Position numbers and translations under genes: made by a program. Below, piece by piece: positions 10,669 to 22,296 of a stretch of 64,000 nucleotides of DNA (positions are counted from its first letter, which is position 1; each line of letters opens with the position of its first letter). The stretch covers positions 69,501 to 133,500 of the forward strand of contig JAFFSR010000292.1 in NCBI GenBank assembly GCA_017163975.1, given 5' to 3'. This stretch comes from Anastatus disparis (Eukaryota > Arthropoda > Insecta > Hymenoptera > Eupelmidae). Below the pieces are notes generated by a model. That model saw only the letters and a list, made by a program, of their open reading frames with translations. It searched no databases and was not told the DNA's origin.

Positions 10669-13600
10669 TTATTTGAGGCTGTTGAATTGGATTGAGTTGT
10701 CCATTTTCTTGTTATTTTTGTGTCTTGAGCAGTGATAGATGATTGGTACGTTTTTGTTGTTTTGAATTAAATTTTGCATGTTTAAGATTATGAATGATTC
10801 AGGAGGTAGGTATCCTGATTTTTTGCATTTTTCTACATAGTTTGAGTTAATATTTACTATGTTTGAGATAATAGGATTATTAGTATCTATGGAACAGTTA
10901 TAGAAATAGTCTCTATTCAATTTGATAAGGAAGTTATCTATCCTAGGGATGTTACTTACTAGGAGAGTATCAGACCTCCGGATCACGGATTTTGCTCAAA
11001 CTTTGTGATAAGTTTTCAGATGTTAAAATATGAAAGGAAACAGAATTTTAATCCCCAACACTCAATATTTCCCTAGTTACAGGCAATTAAAGAAAATCAC
11101 TAAAAAATTACTAGATTTTCAAACGCATATAGTTTCTTAGCATTGATACTTACGAGCATGAAACTTTTTTAAATGAAAGCTGAGCTCGAATCCTTTCGAA
11201 ATAGTGGTTATAGCATGTCAAAATATTATTTTTTCCCAAAGTTATAGCGTGATAAACATTGGACCTGATTTTTCTTTTTAAAACATTAATTAATAAAAAA
11301 AGCTGAAATTGGGTCTAATGCTTATTACGCTATAACTTTGGGAAAAAATAATATTTTGACATGTTATAACTACTATTTCGAAAGGATTCGAGCTCAGTTT
11401 TCATTTAAAAAAAGTTTCATGCTCGTAAGTATCAATGCTAAGGAACTATATGCGTTTGAAAATCTAGTAACTTTTTAGTGATTTTCTTTAATTGCCTGTA
11501 ACTAGGGAAATATTGAGCGTTGGGATCTAAAATTCTGTTTCCTTCCATATTTTGACATCTGAAAACTTATCCCAAAGTTTGAGCAAAATCCGTGATCCGG
11601 AGGTCTGATACTCTCCTAGTTAGATTGTATATTTTTTCATTTAAAATAAATCTTTTAAAATTAGAATCTGATGACCTATAACTCCTGAGACATGCTCTTA
11701 GGCATGCTCTTTCGAAGGCTCTTAATTTTTCCATAGTGTGCGCTCCCTGGTTAAACCAAATAGGAGAGGCATATGATATAATGGGTCTTACAAGCAGGCA
11801 AAGGCAAATGATTTTAGCTCTGCTTTGTAGGAATTTACTATAGAAAAGCTTACTCATTAAATTGAAGGCATTTTTTGCTTTTTTTAATTGAATGAGGGGG
11901 TGATTTGATATACGTAGGAGGTTATCTAGGTTAATGCCTAAATATTTAACATTATTTTTATGTGGGATTAAGGTGTTTGTACCGTTGGAGTTTTTAATTG
12001 AGATTTGAAAGTTTTTCCAGTTAAGTCTTTCTCTTTTACTTAATTTATCAATTGGCAATCTAAATAAGATTGTTTCACATTTACTGGCATTCATGGTTAG
12101 AAACCATGTTTTATAATAGTTATGAATCTTGTTAATCAGAGTATCAAGTTGGTCTTTTACTGTGTCTGGGTATTTACCTGATACATATACTATCAGATCG
12201 TCGGCGAATGCTATCGCGTATGTGCCATTGTTAGAATTTAGTTCAAAGAGTTTAAGAATATCACAAGTGTCAACGTTAAACAGTACCGGCGAGTTAACCG
12301 TGCCTTGTAATAAGCCTTCAATTATTTCGAATTTTTTAGATATGATTATTGATATTAGGTGATCAGGAAATTCTTTTTTAATTAGTTTAAATAAAAGACT
12401 GTCTATCCAAACCGAGTCAAAAGCTTTCTCTAAATCTACGAGGCATGCTGCAACCATTTCATGTTTATTTAGATGTGAATATACGTCGGATATTAGTTTG
12501 TTTACCGCGTGGGTGGTAGAGTGTCTATATCTAAATCCGAATTGCTGTGGTGGAATGATATTATTGTTGTTGATAAAGCTATTGATTTGAATATTTAAAA
12601 GAGATTCAAAGATCTTGCTTATATTTGGTAGTAGGTTGATTGGGCGATAACTTTGAGGTAACATAGGGTCTTTCCCTTTTTTTAGTATTGGAATGATTTT
12701 TGCCATTTTCCAGGCATCTGGAAAATAACAGTTGTTTAAAAGATTATTAAATAATATAGTGTAATCAGTGATCAATTTGAGTGGTAAGTTTTTAAGCACA
12801 ATATTGGGAATGCCGTCGAATCCAGTAGAGGTCTTGTTATTTAGATGTTTAAAAATATTGAAAATTTCTATTAGAGAGTAAAAAATTTTTTGATTGTTTA
12901 TAATCAAGGGGTTCATAGATGTATTAGTATCATCAAAGTTACAAAGCGGAGTTTGTTCATCTATTTTTTTTTCGTTAAAATAGTTATTTGTTTTTTTTGT
13001 TATAATGTTATGTAATTTATTATTATCATCTAGTACTTTAGCTTTATTTACTTGGGAGTAGTGCCATCCCATGATATTTAATATTGTTTGCTGGTCATTA
13101 ATAAGATATTTATTATTTGTTAACGGTAGATTGATTGTGTTGATATTTAAGTCTGTTATACAGTCAGAATTAGTGTCAACTTAGATAGATTCAATTTCGT
13201 TGAAACTTTTAGCGCGGTACATGAAGTTGATATTGGGGAAAAAGGATTCACTCTCCTTATGATTTATTTTTTTTGCCATATTGGCCCAATAACTATTGAC
13301 CGAGATAGAAAATTCCTTGTTGATACAGTATGTTAACGCGTTGATTTCGTTTTTGATGGTTATTAACGTGAATTGATTGATAGTTAGGTTAGGATTTAGT
13401 TTTTTTTTAAGATTGTTATATTTTGATAATTTTGCTGATTTTTTTTGGAATAGTTTTTTAATTTTTTTATTTACGTATTTCTCTGTACTGTTATTCGATT
13501 TGAAGTTTGGTACATTCTCGTTTATTGTGTCGTTTATTAAATTGGACAGATAATCAAGATGTGAATTGATTTCTACGTTTTTGAGGTTTTTATTAGGGGG

Positions 13601-14450
13601 GATTTCTAGTTGATAAGCTTTCTCTAGCTTATTATGAAAAATTTGCCAATTCGTTTTTTTTTAAGTTTTTCCGCGTAGGGGGGGTTACATTATCAAAGGA
13701 TAGGTCGTTAAAGTCTAAATTAAATACCATATTAATTGCTCGGTGATCGCTGTCGTAATCTATGGTTGCTAGTTTATTGTTGGCGTTATTGATTAACTCT
13801 AATCTTGCATCTGCAATACATATGTCTAAATATGATCCTGTCCTTGGGTAAGTCGGTACCTCTGGTGGGTAGACTTTGAACCTGCGATCTATCGCCTCTG
13901 CGCTTATCCAATTCCTTAAGTACCCCCTACGAGGGTTGTCCACGGCGTCTCCCCAGTCCTTCAACCTTGCATTTAAGTCACCTGCAATGATAAAATAATT
14001 AGAATGTGAATCCAAATTAAATTGGTCGAATACACTATTGGATTCGTTAATTATGTTGTTATGATTATGACCAACTGCGTATATGCAGATTATTATTAGA
14101 TTTTTTTGATTTTTACAAGAGATTTTGATTGCTAAAACTTCTATTGAATTATTTTCGATAGGTTTATAAATAATTTTAGTAAATGAGATATTATTTTTAA
14201 TTAGAATACCCGTGCCTCCTCCTTGGATGGCATTCGGTCTATCATTGCGTAAAAATGTGTAATCTTTGAATGAGAGTTTGTGGTTTGCATTTAGTTTTGT
14301 TTCGTTTAGTAATACAACGTGCGGTGTGTGTGTCTGAATACAATCTAATAGGTTATCTCTACGCGTGTTGGTTATAATTGAATTTACATTGATTGAAATG
14401 ATTTAATGTTTTTAATTAATCTATCCATGACAATTCTAATTTTTCGAAAA
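10669..14450 (-). pseudogene. Non-LTR ORF2: AP-like endonuclease and reverse transcriptase, broken
   Basis: From about 14400 the minus strand encodes an endonuclease/exonuclease/phosphatase domain with LLNETKL, GGGTGIL, IIAGDLNARLKDWGD and SDHRAINM. A frame change in a T-run near 13660 and a nonsense codon near 13180 follow. The RT (13072 down) has the GFDGIPN strand, PQSYRPINLLP, QFGFRYRHST, CLVDLEKAFDSVW and the catalytic FADDLIVY (about 12190-12215). The palindrome at 10959-11619 splits the C-terminal part, whose frame resumes at about 10955 and stops at 10669. The enzyme would nick target DNA and prime reverse transcription from the 3' end. The order and motifs fit the Jockey/CR1/I group; the exact clade needs a tree. 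Confidence 0.88.
10959..11619. mobile_element. 661-bp near-perfect palindromic element inserted in the non-LTR RT
   Basis: The left half is the reverse complement of the right half over about 320 bp per arm, with a loop near 11285-11295. Ends are CTAGGAGAGTATCAGACC. It is flanked by TTA on both sides (10956-10958 and 11620-11622), a 3-bp duplication of the kind made by PIF/Harbinger-type transposases. The host RT frame continues on either side, proving insertion after the retrotransposon. Confidence 0.9.
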
Positions 14451-14481
14451 TTAATTTAATTTTGTGACTATTATTTAAGAT

Positions 14482-15946
14482 TTATTGCTGTAACATTTCA
14501 TTTTGTTTGCTTAACATGCAGATTAGATCATTTTTAAAAGTATTAAATGAGTTGTCTTTTAAAGTTGTTATTATGTTAAGATCCATTTCTTGTTCTGCTG
14601 GCGGGGCGTCAGCTTTGTGTTTTAAGGCTGGAAATTGGTTTATGTTACCTTTAAATGAAGTAGCTGCTGCGTATGACGTAGATGGATGGGCGTATCGCGT
14701 CGTGTGTGTAGTTAGTTTTTTTTCTAATTTTGCGTTGTTAACTCTTGCTTGCGCATACTTGAGGTATGGGCATCCCCTGTAATTCGCCGTGTAGCCCTCT
14801 TGCGAACAATTGACGCAGTAAGGCGGGTCTGCATTGTTTTCTTGAAGTCTGTTACATTTCTGTGGTTCGTGGTTCTCCTTGCATTTCACGCAGCAAAAAC
14901 CCAGGAAACAGTTTGAGCTTGAGTGGCCCACTCGCTGGCATTTGTGGCATTGAAAGATTTTATTCTTTCTAAAATGATCCCATTTTATTTTTAGGTTTAG
15001 TATATGTTTTTGTCTAATTAAGTTTCTTGTGATGCTATCACTTGAACAATGAACTAATAGGTTATTTTTTTGTAAGCAATTTTCACTCACTTTTAGCAAT
15101 TCGACTTTGTCAATTTTTACATCTGGGATTTTTAGGTTAATCAGTTCTTGTTTTATTTCTTCTGTGGAAAAAATGCCATTTAATCCTTTGAGTACTAATA
15201 ACTTGTTTTTTTTCTTTTTGTGGTGTATATGAATAGAAAGGTATCTTGTTTTCTATTAGATGATTCTTGATTGTAATATATGCTTCTTCATTTGCTGCTA
15301 CAATGGTTTGCTCTATATCCGTACAGTTTTTAATATGAAAGAGGTTTTTATCTATTGTATTTGATAACGAAGTGATGAGTGTTTTAACTGATGTGTGCCT
15401 GCTGTATATTGGTGGAGGTTTATTGTTTTTAGATTTTGTTGCTTTATGTGAGTTTGCTTTACTTGGTAGCGTTGATAGATTTTCGCTGTTAGCTGTGCAT
15501 ATTTGTTTTGAAGCTATAAGTTTTCTTGTGATGTGCTTAATCTTTTGTTTTGTTGAGCGATTTTTACTGTTTTTTTTTGGTAACTGCCAATTTTCTGTTA
15601 GTTGAGAATTTGAGTTGACGTCATTTCCTTTCTCGTTTGATATCTCCATGATGTGCGCGTCGATAGATTCGCATGAGTTGACGCCATGTTCGGACATATT
15701 GGCTTGACTGTTATCGATGATTTTATGCCTTTTATTACCTGCATCCAGGTTAGGTTTAATGGACGATTGCTTTCTAGCGCCTAATTCTTTCATTGCATTT
15801 TGAAATTCACGGTCTATGGTAGATGTGGTAATTTTTTCCTTTTTGAAAAGTTTATTAAAATTTGGCGACTCGTGGCTTTCATGCGCAGATTCTTCGACCT
15901 GTTGCTTCCTTTTCGCGGAACCACTCCCCCCGCTCATACCTTCCAT
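14482..15946 (-). pseudogene. Non-LTR ORF1 (Gag-like, three zinc knuckles)
   Basis: ATG at 15944-15946. The N-terminal half (to 15137) is basic and Ser/Lys-rich. A frame change at about 15100-15140 leads into the C-terminal half (15099-14482). That half carries CHKCQRVGHSSSNC, CCVKCKENHEPQKC and CVNCSQEGYTANYRGC, the PRE_C2HC plus CCHC layout of Jockey/I-group ORF1 proteins. These bind the element RNA and form the RNP. It ends 50-80 bases before the endonuclease region. The frameshift disables it. Confidence 0.85.
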
Positions 15947-16169
15947 GATACAAGTATATAGAAAGAGAAAATCCTCAGAAGAAAGATTTTCCTCTTCTTT
16001 AATCACTCACCATTTATGGTGTATCGATGCACTAGTTGATTTTTAGAACAATCGGCTCAGAGATGAAAACAGACGTTGTCCGTATATTCAGTTTTTTTGC
16101 ACTTTAGGCAGGAGCAGCGTAAATGCGACCGTTCGCTACCAACGCTCAACAGCGACTCCACAGCCACCG

Positions 16170-17450
16170 CATACATTAATTGAACAGGGTAAAAAGTTAC
16201 ATATGTTCATCGCTCCCCAAAAAGATTTTATTTATTATTATTTGTTTGATTATACCTTAACGATTTTTATTACTAAAAAATATATTTATGTTTAAAATAA
16301 AAATTTGTAATTATTCAACAAATTTTCGGGACGGTTAATCACATTTAAATAAAGCTATAAGGTATCGCGGCGAAAATGAGCTAAAGCGAGTTTGCCGTAA
16401 GATTACCTACGCCACTGGAAGCCGCGTGCTTCGTGTGTTTGTCTCTTCTCCTCTCGCTTGCTTCTCTACGCGAGCGTAGACGTGGAGGGGCTTTGCGCGT
16501 ATAGTTCCAGAATCGCCGCAAGGATCGTCATTATCAAATTCGGCACGTTTTATTAACACGGCATTGGCAATCTCTACTTATCTCTGGCTGTACATTACTA
16601 CTTTCTTGAACGTCTATTACGTATTTGAATATGCGCTTATATCATCTGTAACAGTTAAATGTTTAGAGCCAGGGGAATTATCGTAGAAAAGGTAACTTAG
16701 CTTTCATAAGTGAAATGATGTTTATACGTAAACAAAAATGTATTCTATGATCAACAAAGCAATTTCTTAGCGAAATCAACATATTATAACAATATTTCCA
16801 TGTGATAGAAATAGCTTATATTTTCATAAGATTTAAATATAACATTTTTTATTATTATTGCTTTTTATCTATGAAAAAATATACATTTTTTTTCTAATAA
16901 CAGAGGGTCAAAGAAAATATTTTTTTTTCAACCATTCTGCTGAAATGTATGTAAGGATAGAAAAAAATATTTTTTTATCTTTCATAAGTATTAATTCATC
17001 TATCCTGTATCTCTAAAACGTTTAAAAAAAATTTTATATATGATTACAGACAGAAGAGATTACTTTTTATAATTTCTAAGGGCCCCTATAAAAGCTACAT
17101 TGAAATTAGCGATTATAAAGTCAACGGATCATAAAGTTACAAGCTGAAAGTATATGAAAAATTTGTGGTTAATAATATTTGAACCTCGTATTGATAGTTT
17201 ATTAAACGATTACATGTGATTACCCGTTAGAATAGAATCACCCATATAAAGATTGTTTTAATGTTAATAAAGTTCTTTAATAAAATTAAAAGGTATATTT
17301 GGAGAATGTAATTAAAATTATTTGTAATTTAAAAAATTGTTTATGAAGATAGAATCAAAATTCTTATTATTTAAGAGAAAAAAACAAACTTGCCGCACTT
17401 TTAAATTTTTCAATGTAATTTATCGATAAAAATATCAACTTCAATTTATT
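16170..17450. other. Non-coding DNA with a GC-rich island
   Basis: 16380-16590 is much richer in GC (GCGTAGACGTGGAGGGG, GCGCGTATAG) than its surroundings and could be an old promoter or transposon remnant. No ORF or splice structure is convincing. The rest is AT-rich. If the AARS2-like pseudogene once extended further, its later exons are not recognisable here. Confidence 0.4.
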
Positions 17451-17456
17451 CCCATA

Positions 17457-17707
17457 TGTGTGGGTGAGAATGAGAGTGGCATAAGTCACATTTTTAAAAA
17501 AATTTAGTTAGTGGTATATTTCATTTCTTTAACATTAAAACAACTTATTTTTCAAAATAGAGTGGCTTTTTTGTTTATTTTTCTTTAATATTATAAGCAC
17601 TGTAAAAATGGCTCTTAATAGAAATATATATTAATTTAAAACTTTAACATCGAAAATCTCGAAATTAAAAGTATGTGACTTATGCCACTCTCATTCTAAC
17701 CCACACA
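17457..17707. mobile_element. 251-bp MITE, TA duplication, nested in fold-back terminus
   Basis: Inverted repeats of about 36 bp begin TGTGTGGGTKAGAATGAGAG and continue through TGGCATAAGTCACAT. It is flanked by TA on each side. Removing it restores the CCCATATGGAAAT terminus of the surrounding fold-back, which matches the other end, so the nesting order is clear. Confidence 0.85.
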
Positions 17708-18034
17708 TATGGAAATAATTTCTGTGAATAACTATTAATAACTGTGTAAAAATGTGAAAAATGTGAAAAATGTGAAAAATGTGAATAACTGTTAATAACT
17801 ATAATAAACTACCGCAATTGAGACATTAATAACAGTAAATAACAGTTGATAACAGTTAATAATTGTTACGAATAGATAATAATAATGATTAACTGTAAAT
17901 AATAATTTACTGTTATATATAGTTATTCACAAATATTTGTAATTTTTCACATTTATTCACATTTATTCACATTTATTAACAGTTATTAACACTTTCAAAA
18001 ATTTTCACACGTATAATCGTTTTTTTTATATATA

Positions 18035-18247
18035 CATTGTTAAAAAAAATTGAATTTTGCTTCCAGTACATTTATTAAATTTCTATGTTTACTTTAGATT
18101 TCATGCAAATTTACATTAAAATTACGGTAAAATTATTAATTTCCACGCAATTTCGCATTAAAATTACGGGAAAATTATTCATTTTCATGTACACGCTTGA
18201 AACAAGCTTCTAGTTTTGCGTTAAATTTCATGTTTTTTTTAACAGTG
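18035..18247. mobile_element. 213-bp Tc1/mariner-like MITE in the fold-back loop
   Basis: Ends are CATTGTTAAAAAAAA and its complement TTTTTTTTAACAGTG, flanked by TA. Internally GCATTAAAATTACGG and ACATTAAAATTACGG form a direct duplication of about 45 bp. Confidence 0.75.
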
Positions 18248-18708
18248 TACGCGAAAAATTTTGTAAATGTGAAAAACTGTTAATAACTGTTAATAAATGT
18301 GAAAAACTGTAAATATCTGTAAGAAAGTGTTAATAACTATAATTCACTGTAACTAATTGCAAATAAATATAAATAATTATAAATAAATATAAATAATAAT
18401 AAATTATTCACCAATTCTAAAATTTTGGAAAATGTGAGTAACTGTTAATAAGTGTGTATAAATATGTATAAATGTGAATAAATGTGAATAACTATAAATA
18501 ATTATTAATAATCATGACTTTCAGTTAATAATTGTTATTTAGCGTTCATAACTATTATTAACTATTATTAATCGTTATTAACTGTTTTTTACTGTTATTA
18601 ATTATTATTAATGTTTCCATTGCGGTAGTTTATTACAATTATTAACAGTTATTTACAATTTCTCACAAAAATGATTTTCATATGGGTTATTATTAATTAA
18701 AACCTTAC

Positions 18709-19334
18709 TTTAAAATAATCTTCAAAAGACCAATCGCCCAGCATTTAAAAAAATGTATGATGATACGAATCATTACCAACATATAAATCGTTATGTTTTC
18801 CACCGACTTTAATACATTTTTGTGAATGAACTACTCAAAATGCTGGCGGACTATGTTCACCTAAGAGGACACCTTTAAACTGCAAATTCAAGATATTTTA
18901 AAATTTGATCAAAATTGAACTCTTTATTTTTTTATAAATGTTTGATTTTATTTGATTTTATTTATTACAAGGAAATTTGTTTAAAAAAATAATTTTCTTA
19001 TTTTAAATATATTTATTAAAAATAAGAAAATGATTTTCTTACACAAATTTCTTTGTAATAAAATAAAATCAAACATTTACAATAATATATGAAAAAAAGA
19101 ATATAATGTGAAATATTTAATTTTTATTGATAATTTAATTTTTTATTACTGTACCTGATCCATTCCAGCATTAACAAATGATATAGTTGTATCATTTAAA
19201 GGAAACACTGGACTCAAGTGAATCAATGCATGATTATTTTTTGTAAAATATTCCAAAAAATAAATTCTAATCATTTTTGAACTTCTAACTAATTTTTTCG
19301 TACACAGTGTACGAACAATTATTACATTGTTCAC
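18709..19334 (-). pseudogene. AARS2: Mitochondrial alanyl-tRNA synthetase (AARS2-like) pseudogene, exons 1-2
   Basis: Exon 1 is 19155-19334: 60 codons from an ATG with a basic, presequence-like start, then the class II synthetase motif-1 region and the AlaRS signature FVNAGM. It ends at CAG|GTACAG. Exon 2 is 18709-18879: acceptor TTTGCAG, then FKGVLLGEHSPPA, HSQKCI, VGGKHNDL, YHHTFF, MLGDWSF and DYFK, then donor GTAAGG. These are conserved AlaRS landmarks in the right order with phase-0 junctions. Exon 2 carries two in-frame stops: a TGA where an Arg codon (CGA) is expected, and a TAA where Glu (GAA) is expected. Intron retention argues for a segmental duplicate, not a retrocopy. Downstream exons were not found. 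The functional enzyme would charge mitochondrial tRNA-Ala. Confidence 0.88.
18938..19078. repeat. Hairpin in intron 1 of the synthetase pseudogene
   Basis: AAATGTTTGATTTTATTTGA on the left pairs with the sequence ending CAAACATTT on the right, enclosing CAAGGAAATTTGT and its complement. It is probably a small fold-back MITE; no duplication is evident. Confidence 0.7.
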
Positions 19335-19649
19335 AGATTTTAATCGATGATGAGTAAATTACATTGGTCTCAGATTTTAACTGATGATGAGTAAATAAAC
19401 ATTATAAAACGAAATTTCATTTTCACGTAACATATAGGTTATTTTTTCATTTTTCTTTAATATTTTTAAAAACATTAATTTTGAAAGTTTTTATACTGAT
19501 TACTTTTGAGCCAGGCCCAAAAAATTCGATTTTATTCAAATTCATTGTATAACACTTATTATTATTACATTTTATTAGGCAACAAAACATAATGATGTAT
19601 TTTACATATTATTTAGGTTAGTTATGCGCACCGGTAAAGTTGCACATGA
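19335..19649. other. AT-rich DNA upstream of the synthetase pseudogene, no gene seen
   Basis: Contains a diverged direct repeat (CAGATTTTAAYYGATGATGA at about 19335 and 19372) right upstream of the pseudogene start. No promoter motif can be supported. Confidence 0.4.
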
Positions 19650-19657
19650 AACTGCAG

Positions 19658-19835
19658 CAGGGTTGGTTTTAGAAAAACTCTACGTTCATGACTGTAAGTG
19701 TAGAGATTTCGCGCTTACAGCGCTGCAACGACTTATTGTGTAATTGCTATAATAGCAAAACAGCGTTGGCGTCGCGAAATCTATACGCCTACAATCATAA
19801 ACTATGAGCGTAGAGTTTTTCTGAAACCAACCCTG
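19658..19835. mobile_element. 178-bp hAT-type MITE
   Basis: Ends are CAGGGTTGGTTTYAGAAAAA and its complement. It is flanked by identical 8-mers AACTGCAG (19650-19657 and 19836-19843). The 8-bp duplication and CAGGG termini are hAT hallmarks. It is palindromic over most of its length and has no coding capacity. Confidence 0.9.
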
Positions 19836-19907
19836 AACTGCAGTCAATTCCAAAATAGAATTGCGATTTTTAATGACTTCTCTCTCTCATTCTTTTTATT
19901 CTATATA

Positions 19908-21443
19908 CCCTGGCGAAAGAGATTTGTAATAAAAAATGATAAAACATGATAACCATGAATAAAAACTGATAAAAATGGATAAATCTTGATAATAAGTGAT
20001 AAAAATAATTAAAAATAGATAAAAATGGATGAAAATGGATAAAAAGTGTAGGAATTCGGACATTTTATCCGTTTTTATCCATTTTTATCGATTATTATTT
20101 ATCACATTAAATTAATTTTTATTATTTTTCGTTAGTTTTTATCAATTTATATAATAAATTTAAAAATGTTTTAAGTCTTATGAATAGCTTGTAAAGTAGG
20201 TAATGAAGGTTTTTAAAAATTTTACTGTTCTAATTCATTTGCAAATTTTTCAAAACAATTATAGGTTAATACATATTCGTGTGTTTACTAATATAAAATA
20301 AAAATTTTATTCCAATATATCAATTTCTATATCCTGCAGGTAAAACACATAAGTATATTGAGAGAAAATTCTAAAAATTACTGTTAGTAGAAAACGTGCT
20401 TTTTCTTCTAGCGTTGTAGTAAATTTTATTAGGTTTCTAAAATTATTTACAAGATAAGCAGCAAAAAATGTAGGATATTTTTGAGCTATTACAAAACAAT
20501 CTTAAAATAATTATTATGTTACCATAATAAAATTTTGAAATGGGAACATAAAAAATGGTGTATATATAATTTAAGGTTATCAGTAATAATAATGCTAACG
20601 AAATGGCCATAAAATGTTAAAAAAGCCTTTCTATTTCTACTGGTCATAAAATGATTAAAAAAAAAACGTTTTAATTTCCATCAGGGCACCTATAAATTTT
20701 TATTAGTTCACATAGTAATTTTTGTCATACATTCGAGAAATCCTATAACTTTTTGTCAAAATACCCCTTGCGTATGTGATCCCGATAACTAACGATACCA
20801 GCATATTGTAAACACAAAAATCCTGTCACTTGACGTTAAAATTTGTGTCTAACTCCCGCAAGTGGTGAAAGTTCAGTACACTTCGAATATAAGTCCGATC
20901 CATCTGACCATTACTAAAATGCGCGCGTGTTTACTAGCGACCTCTGCGGCGTTAGGTTTATTTTAGGTTAGATATGATATAGGTTAGATTAATTCACAGC
21001 GACCGAATAAAAACAGAAATTTTCAAAAACATAATACAGTTTATTTATATATTTTTTTATTCTTACTTGTATGTTATTTTAAAAATTTTGTTTATAATAT
21101 ATTTTATATATCTAAATAAAAACTGATAAAAAATAATAATAATTGTTAAAAAAAATTAAAAACTAATATAAACGGATAAAAAATATTATTTTGTAATAAT
21201 AATAGATAAAATTGGATAAAAATGGATAAAATCTAATAAAATGTCTGAATTCATACCAATTTTATTCCCTTTTATTCAATTTTATTACTTATTATTTTAT
21301 TTTATCCATTTTTATCCACTTTTATCCATTTTTATCTATTTTTATTATCTTTTTTCATTTTTTATTACTTAAAAATAATTTTTATTCATTTTTATCATTT
21401 TTCATTTTTTATTAATTATTATTTAAAATCTTTTTCGCCAGGG
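19908..21443. mobile_element. 1.5-kb fold-back element with GATAAAAATG words
   Basis: Termini are CCCTGGCGAAAGAGATTT and TTTTTCGCCAGGG, flanked by TA. Each arm is about 350 bp of degenerate 10-bp words (GATAAAAATG, GATAATAAGT, GATGAAAATG), with GAATTCRGACATTTTAT as an arm landmark on both sides. The ~800-bp centre is AT-rich and non-coding. It includes a 60-bp word (20891-20950) that recurs inverted at 34293-34353. Confidence 0.85.
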
Positions 21444-21445
21444 TA

Positions 21446-22138
21446 CCTACGTCTGATCAGACGACTGCGCAATTTCTAGTACGCAACTTCCGTCTCAAAC
21501 GTTTGGCTGAACGAGAAAAATTAAAGAAACAAGAAAACGCGGGTCTAGCCTATATGCATACAAAAAATAATAAATATATCATTTTTTAGCTGTTTCTTGT
21601 ATAAAAAGTATTAGTATTATATTATTATATATGTATTTACAAAAAGAAATAGCAAATTATGTATATTCATTATATTTTGGAAGTTTCAATTTTTAAATTT
21701 GAAAATTAAAGTAAATAAGTCACGGTGCGCTCCAGGCGGCTTCGCAAACTTGCCTTTAGGGGCGCTACCACGCCCCATGATTTTTATAACACACTGTATC
21801 CTAAATCCGCATTTAGACACATAGCTGCCTATGACTTAAGTAGCCTATTATTGCACACTATGTTTGACAAACTTCATACTATACAATAATGAGTTACTAT
21901 TAATTTTCATGAGAAATCTGTGGCTATTGACACCAGATTGATAACCAGATCTCTACTATTGATAACCAGATCTCTACCTCAGGCCGAAATCTGCTCTAAC
22001 ATCACCCAGTAATAGAAAATTGTTTTCGGTGTTTATGTCACATGCCGTTGGTTTAAACACCGAAAACATTTATCTCTTACCTATACACACATTGTTGACA
22101 AAGAAAAAACACCTAATCGATCGACGAAGTTACATAGG
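21446..22138. repeat. Mixed repeat DNA with a 21-bp tandem pair and a hairpin
   Basis: ATTGATAACCAGATCTCTAC occurs in tandem at 21937-21957 and 21958-21978. GTTTTCGGTGTTTA pairs with TAAACACCGAAAAC at about 22022-22067. A GC patch (21720-21780) is unexplained. No gene is seen. Confidence 0.6.
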
Positions 22139-22235
22139 CAGCGGTCACCCATCCAAGTAATAACCACGCCCAATGCTGTTTAACTTCGCCGATCGGCTGA
22201 GGTGAAGTTCCGTAACCCCACCAATGTGCCGGTAC
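22139..22235 (-). ncRNA. 5S rRNA-derived sequence (pseudogene or 5S-derived SINE head)
   Basis: The minus strand reads CCGATCGGCGAAGTTAAACA, then GCATTGGGCGTGGTTA, then TTACTTGGATGGGTGACCGC. These correspond to the 5S rRNA internal control region: A-box, intermediate element and C-box. Sequence after GACCGC diverges from 5S, and the first ~35 bases match poorly, so this is not a complete 5S gene. The preserved pol III promoter region suggests a 5S pseudogene or a SINE3-type head. Confidence 0.75.
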
Positions 22236-22296
22236 ATTTTTTAAATTAAATAACCATAATAAGAACGTAAGATATGAGTAAAACTAAAGTTAATAC

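Larger units (their letters stand above)
10041..16157 (-). mobile_element. Jockey-like non-LTR retrotransposon, full length but inactive
   Basis: Minus-strand order is 5' leader (16157-15947), ORF1 with zinc knuckles, ORF2 with endonuclease and RT, a 3' UTR of about 630 bp, and an A-tail at 10041-10056. Both ends are flanked by the identical 12-mer CCACAGCCACCG (10029-10040 and 16158-16169), a target-site duplication that fixes the boundaries. The copy is broken by frameshifts, a nonsense codon and a nested palindrome. The perfect duplication suggests a fairly recent insertion despite the ORF damage. Confidence 0.92.
17451..18686. mobile_element. Fold-back element with ~10-bp arm words (GTTAATAACT/GTGAATAACT)
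   Basis: Termini are CCCATATG...CATATGGG, flanked on both sides by TTATT (17446-17450 and 18687-18691). The arms pair over most of their length; for example AATAAACTACCGCAATTGAG near 17803 pairs with a word near 18620. They are built from degenerate 9-10-bp words such as GTGAATAACT, GTTAATAACT and GTGAAAAAT. Two MITEs are nested in it. It lies in intron 2 of the alanyl-tRNA synthetase pseudogene. Confidence 0.8.

Noticed and set aside
17720..18660. CRISPR-like array of short repeats
   Set aside because: Units are degenerate, have no regular spacers, form an inverted repeat and lie in eukaryotic DNA.
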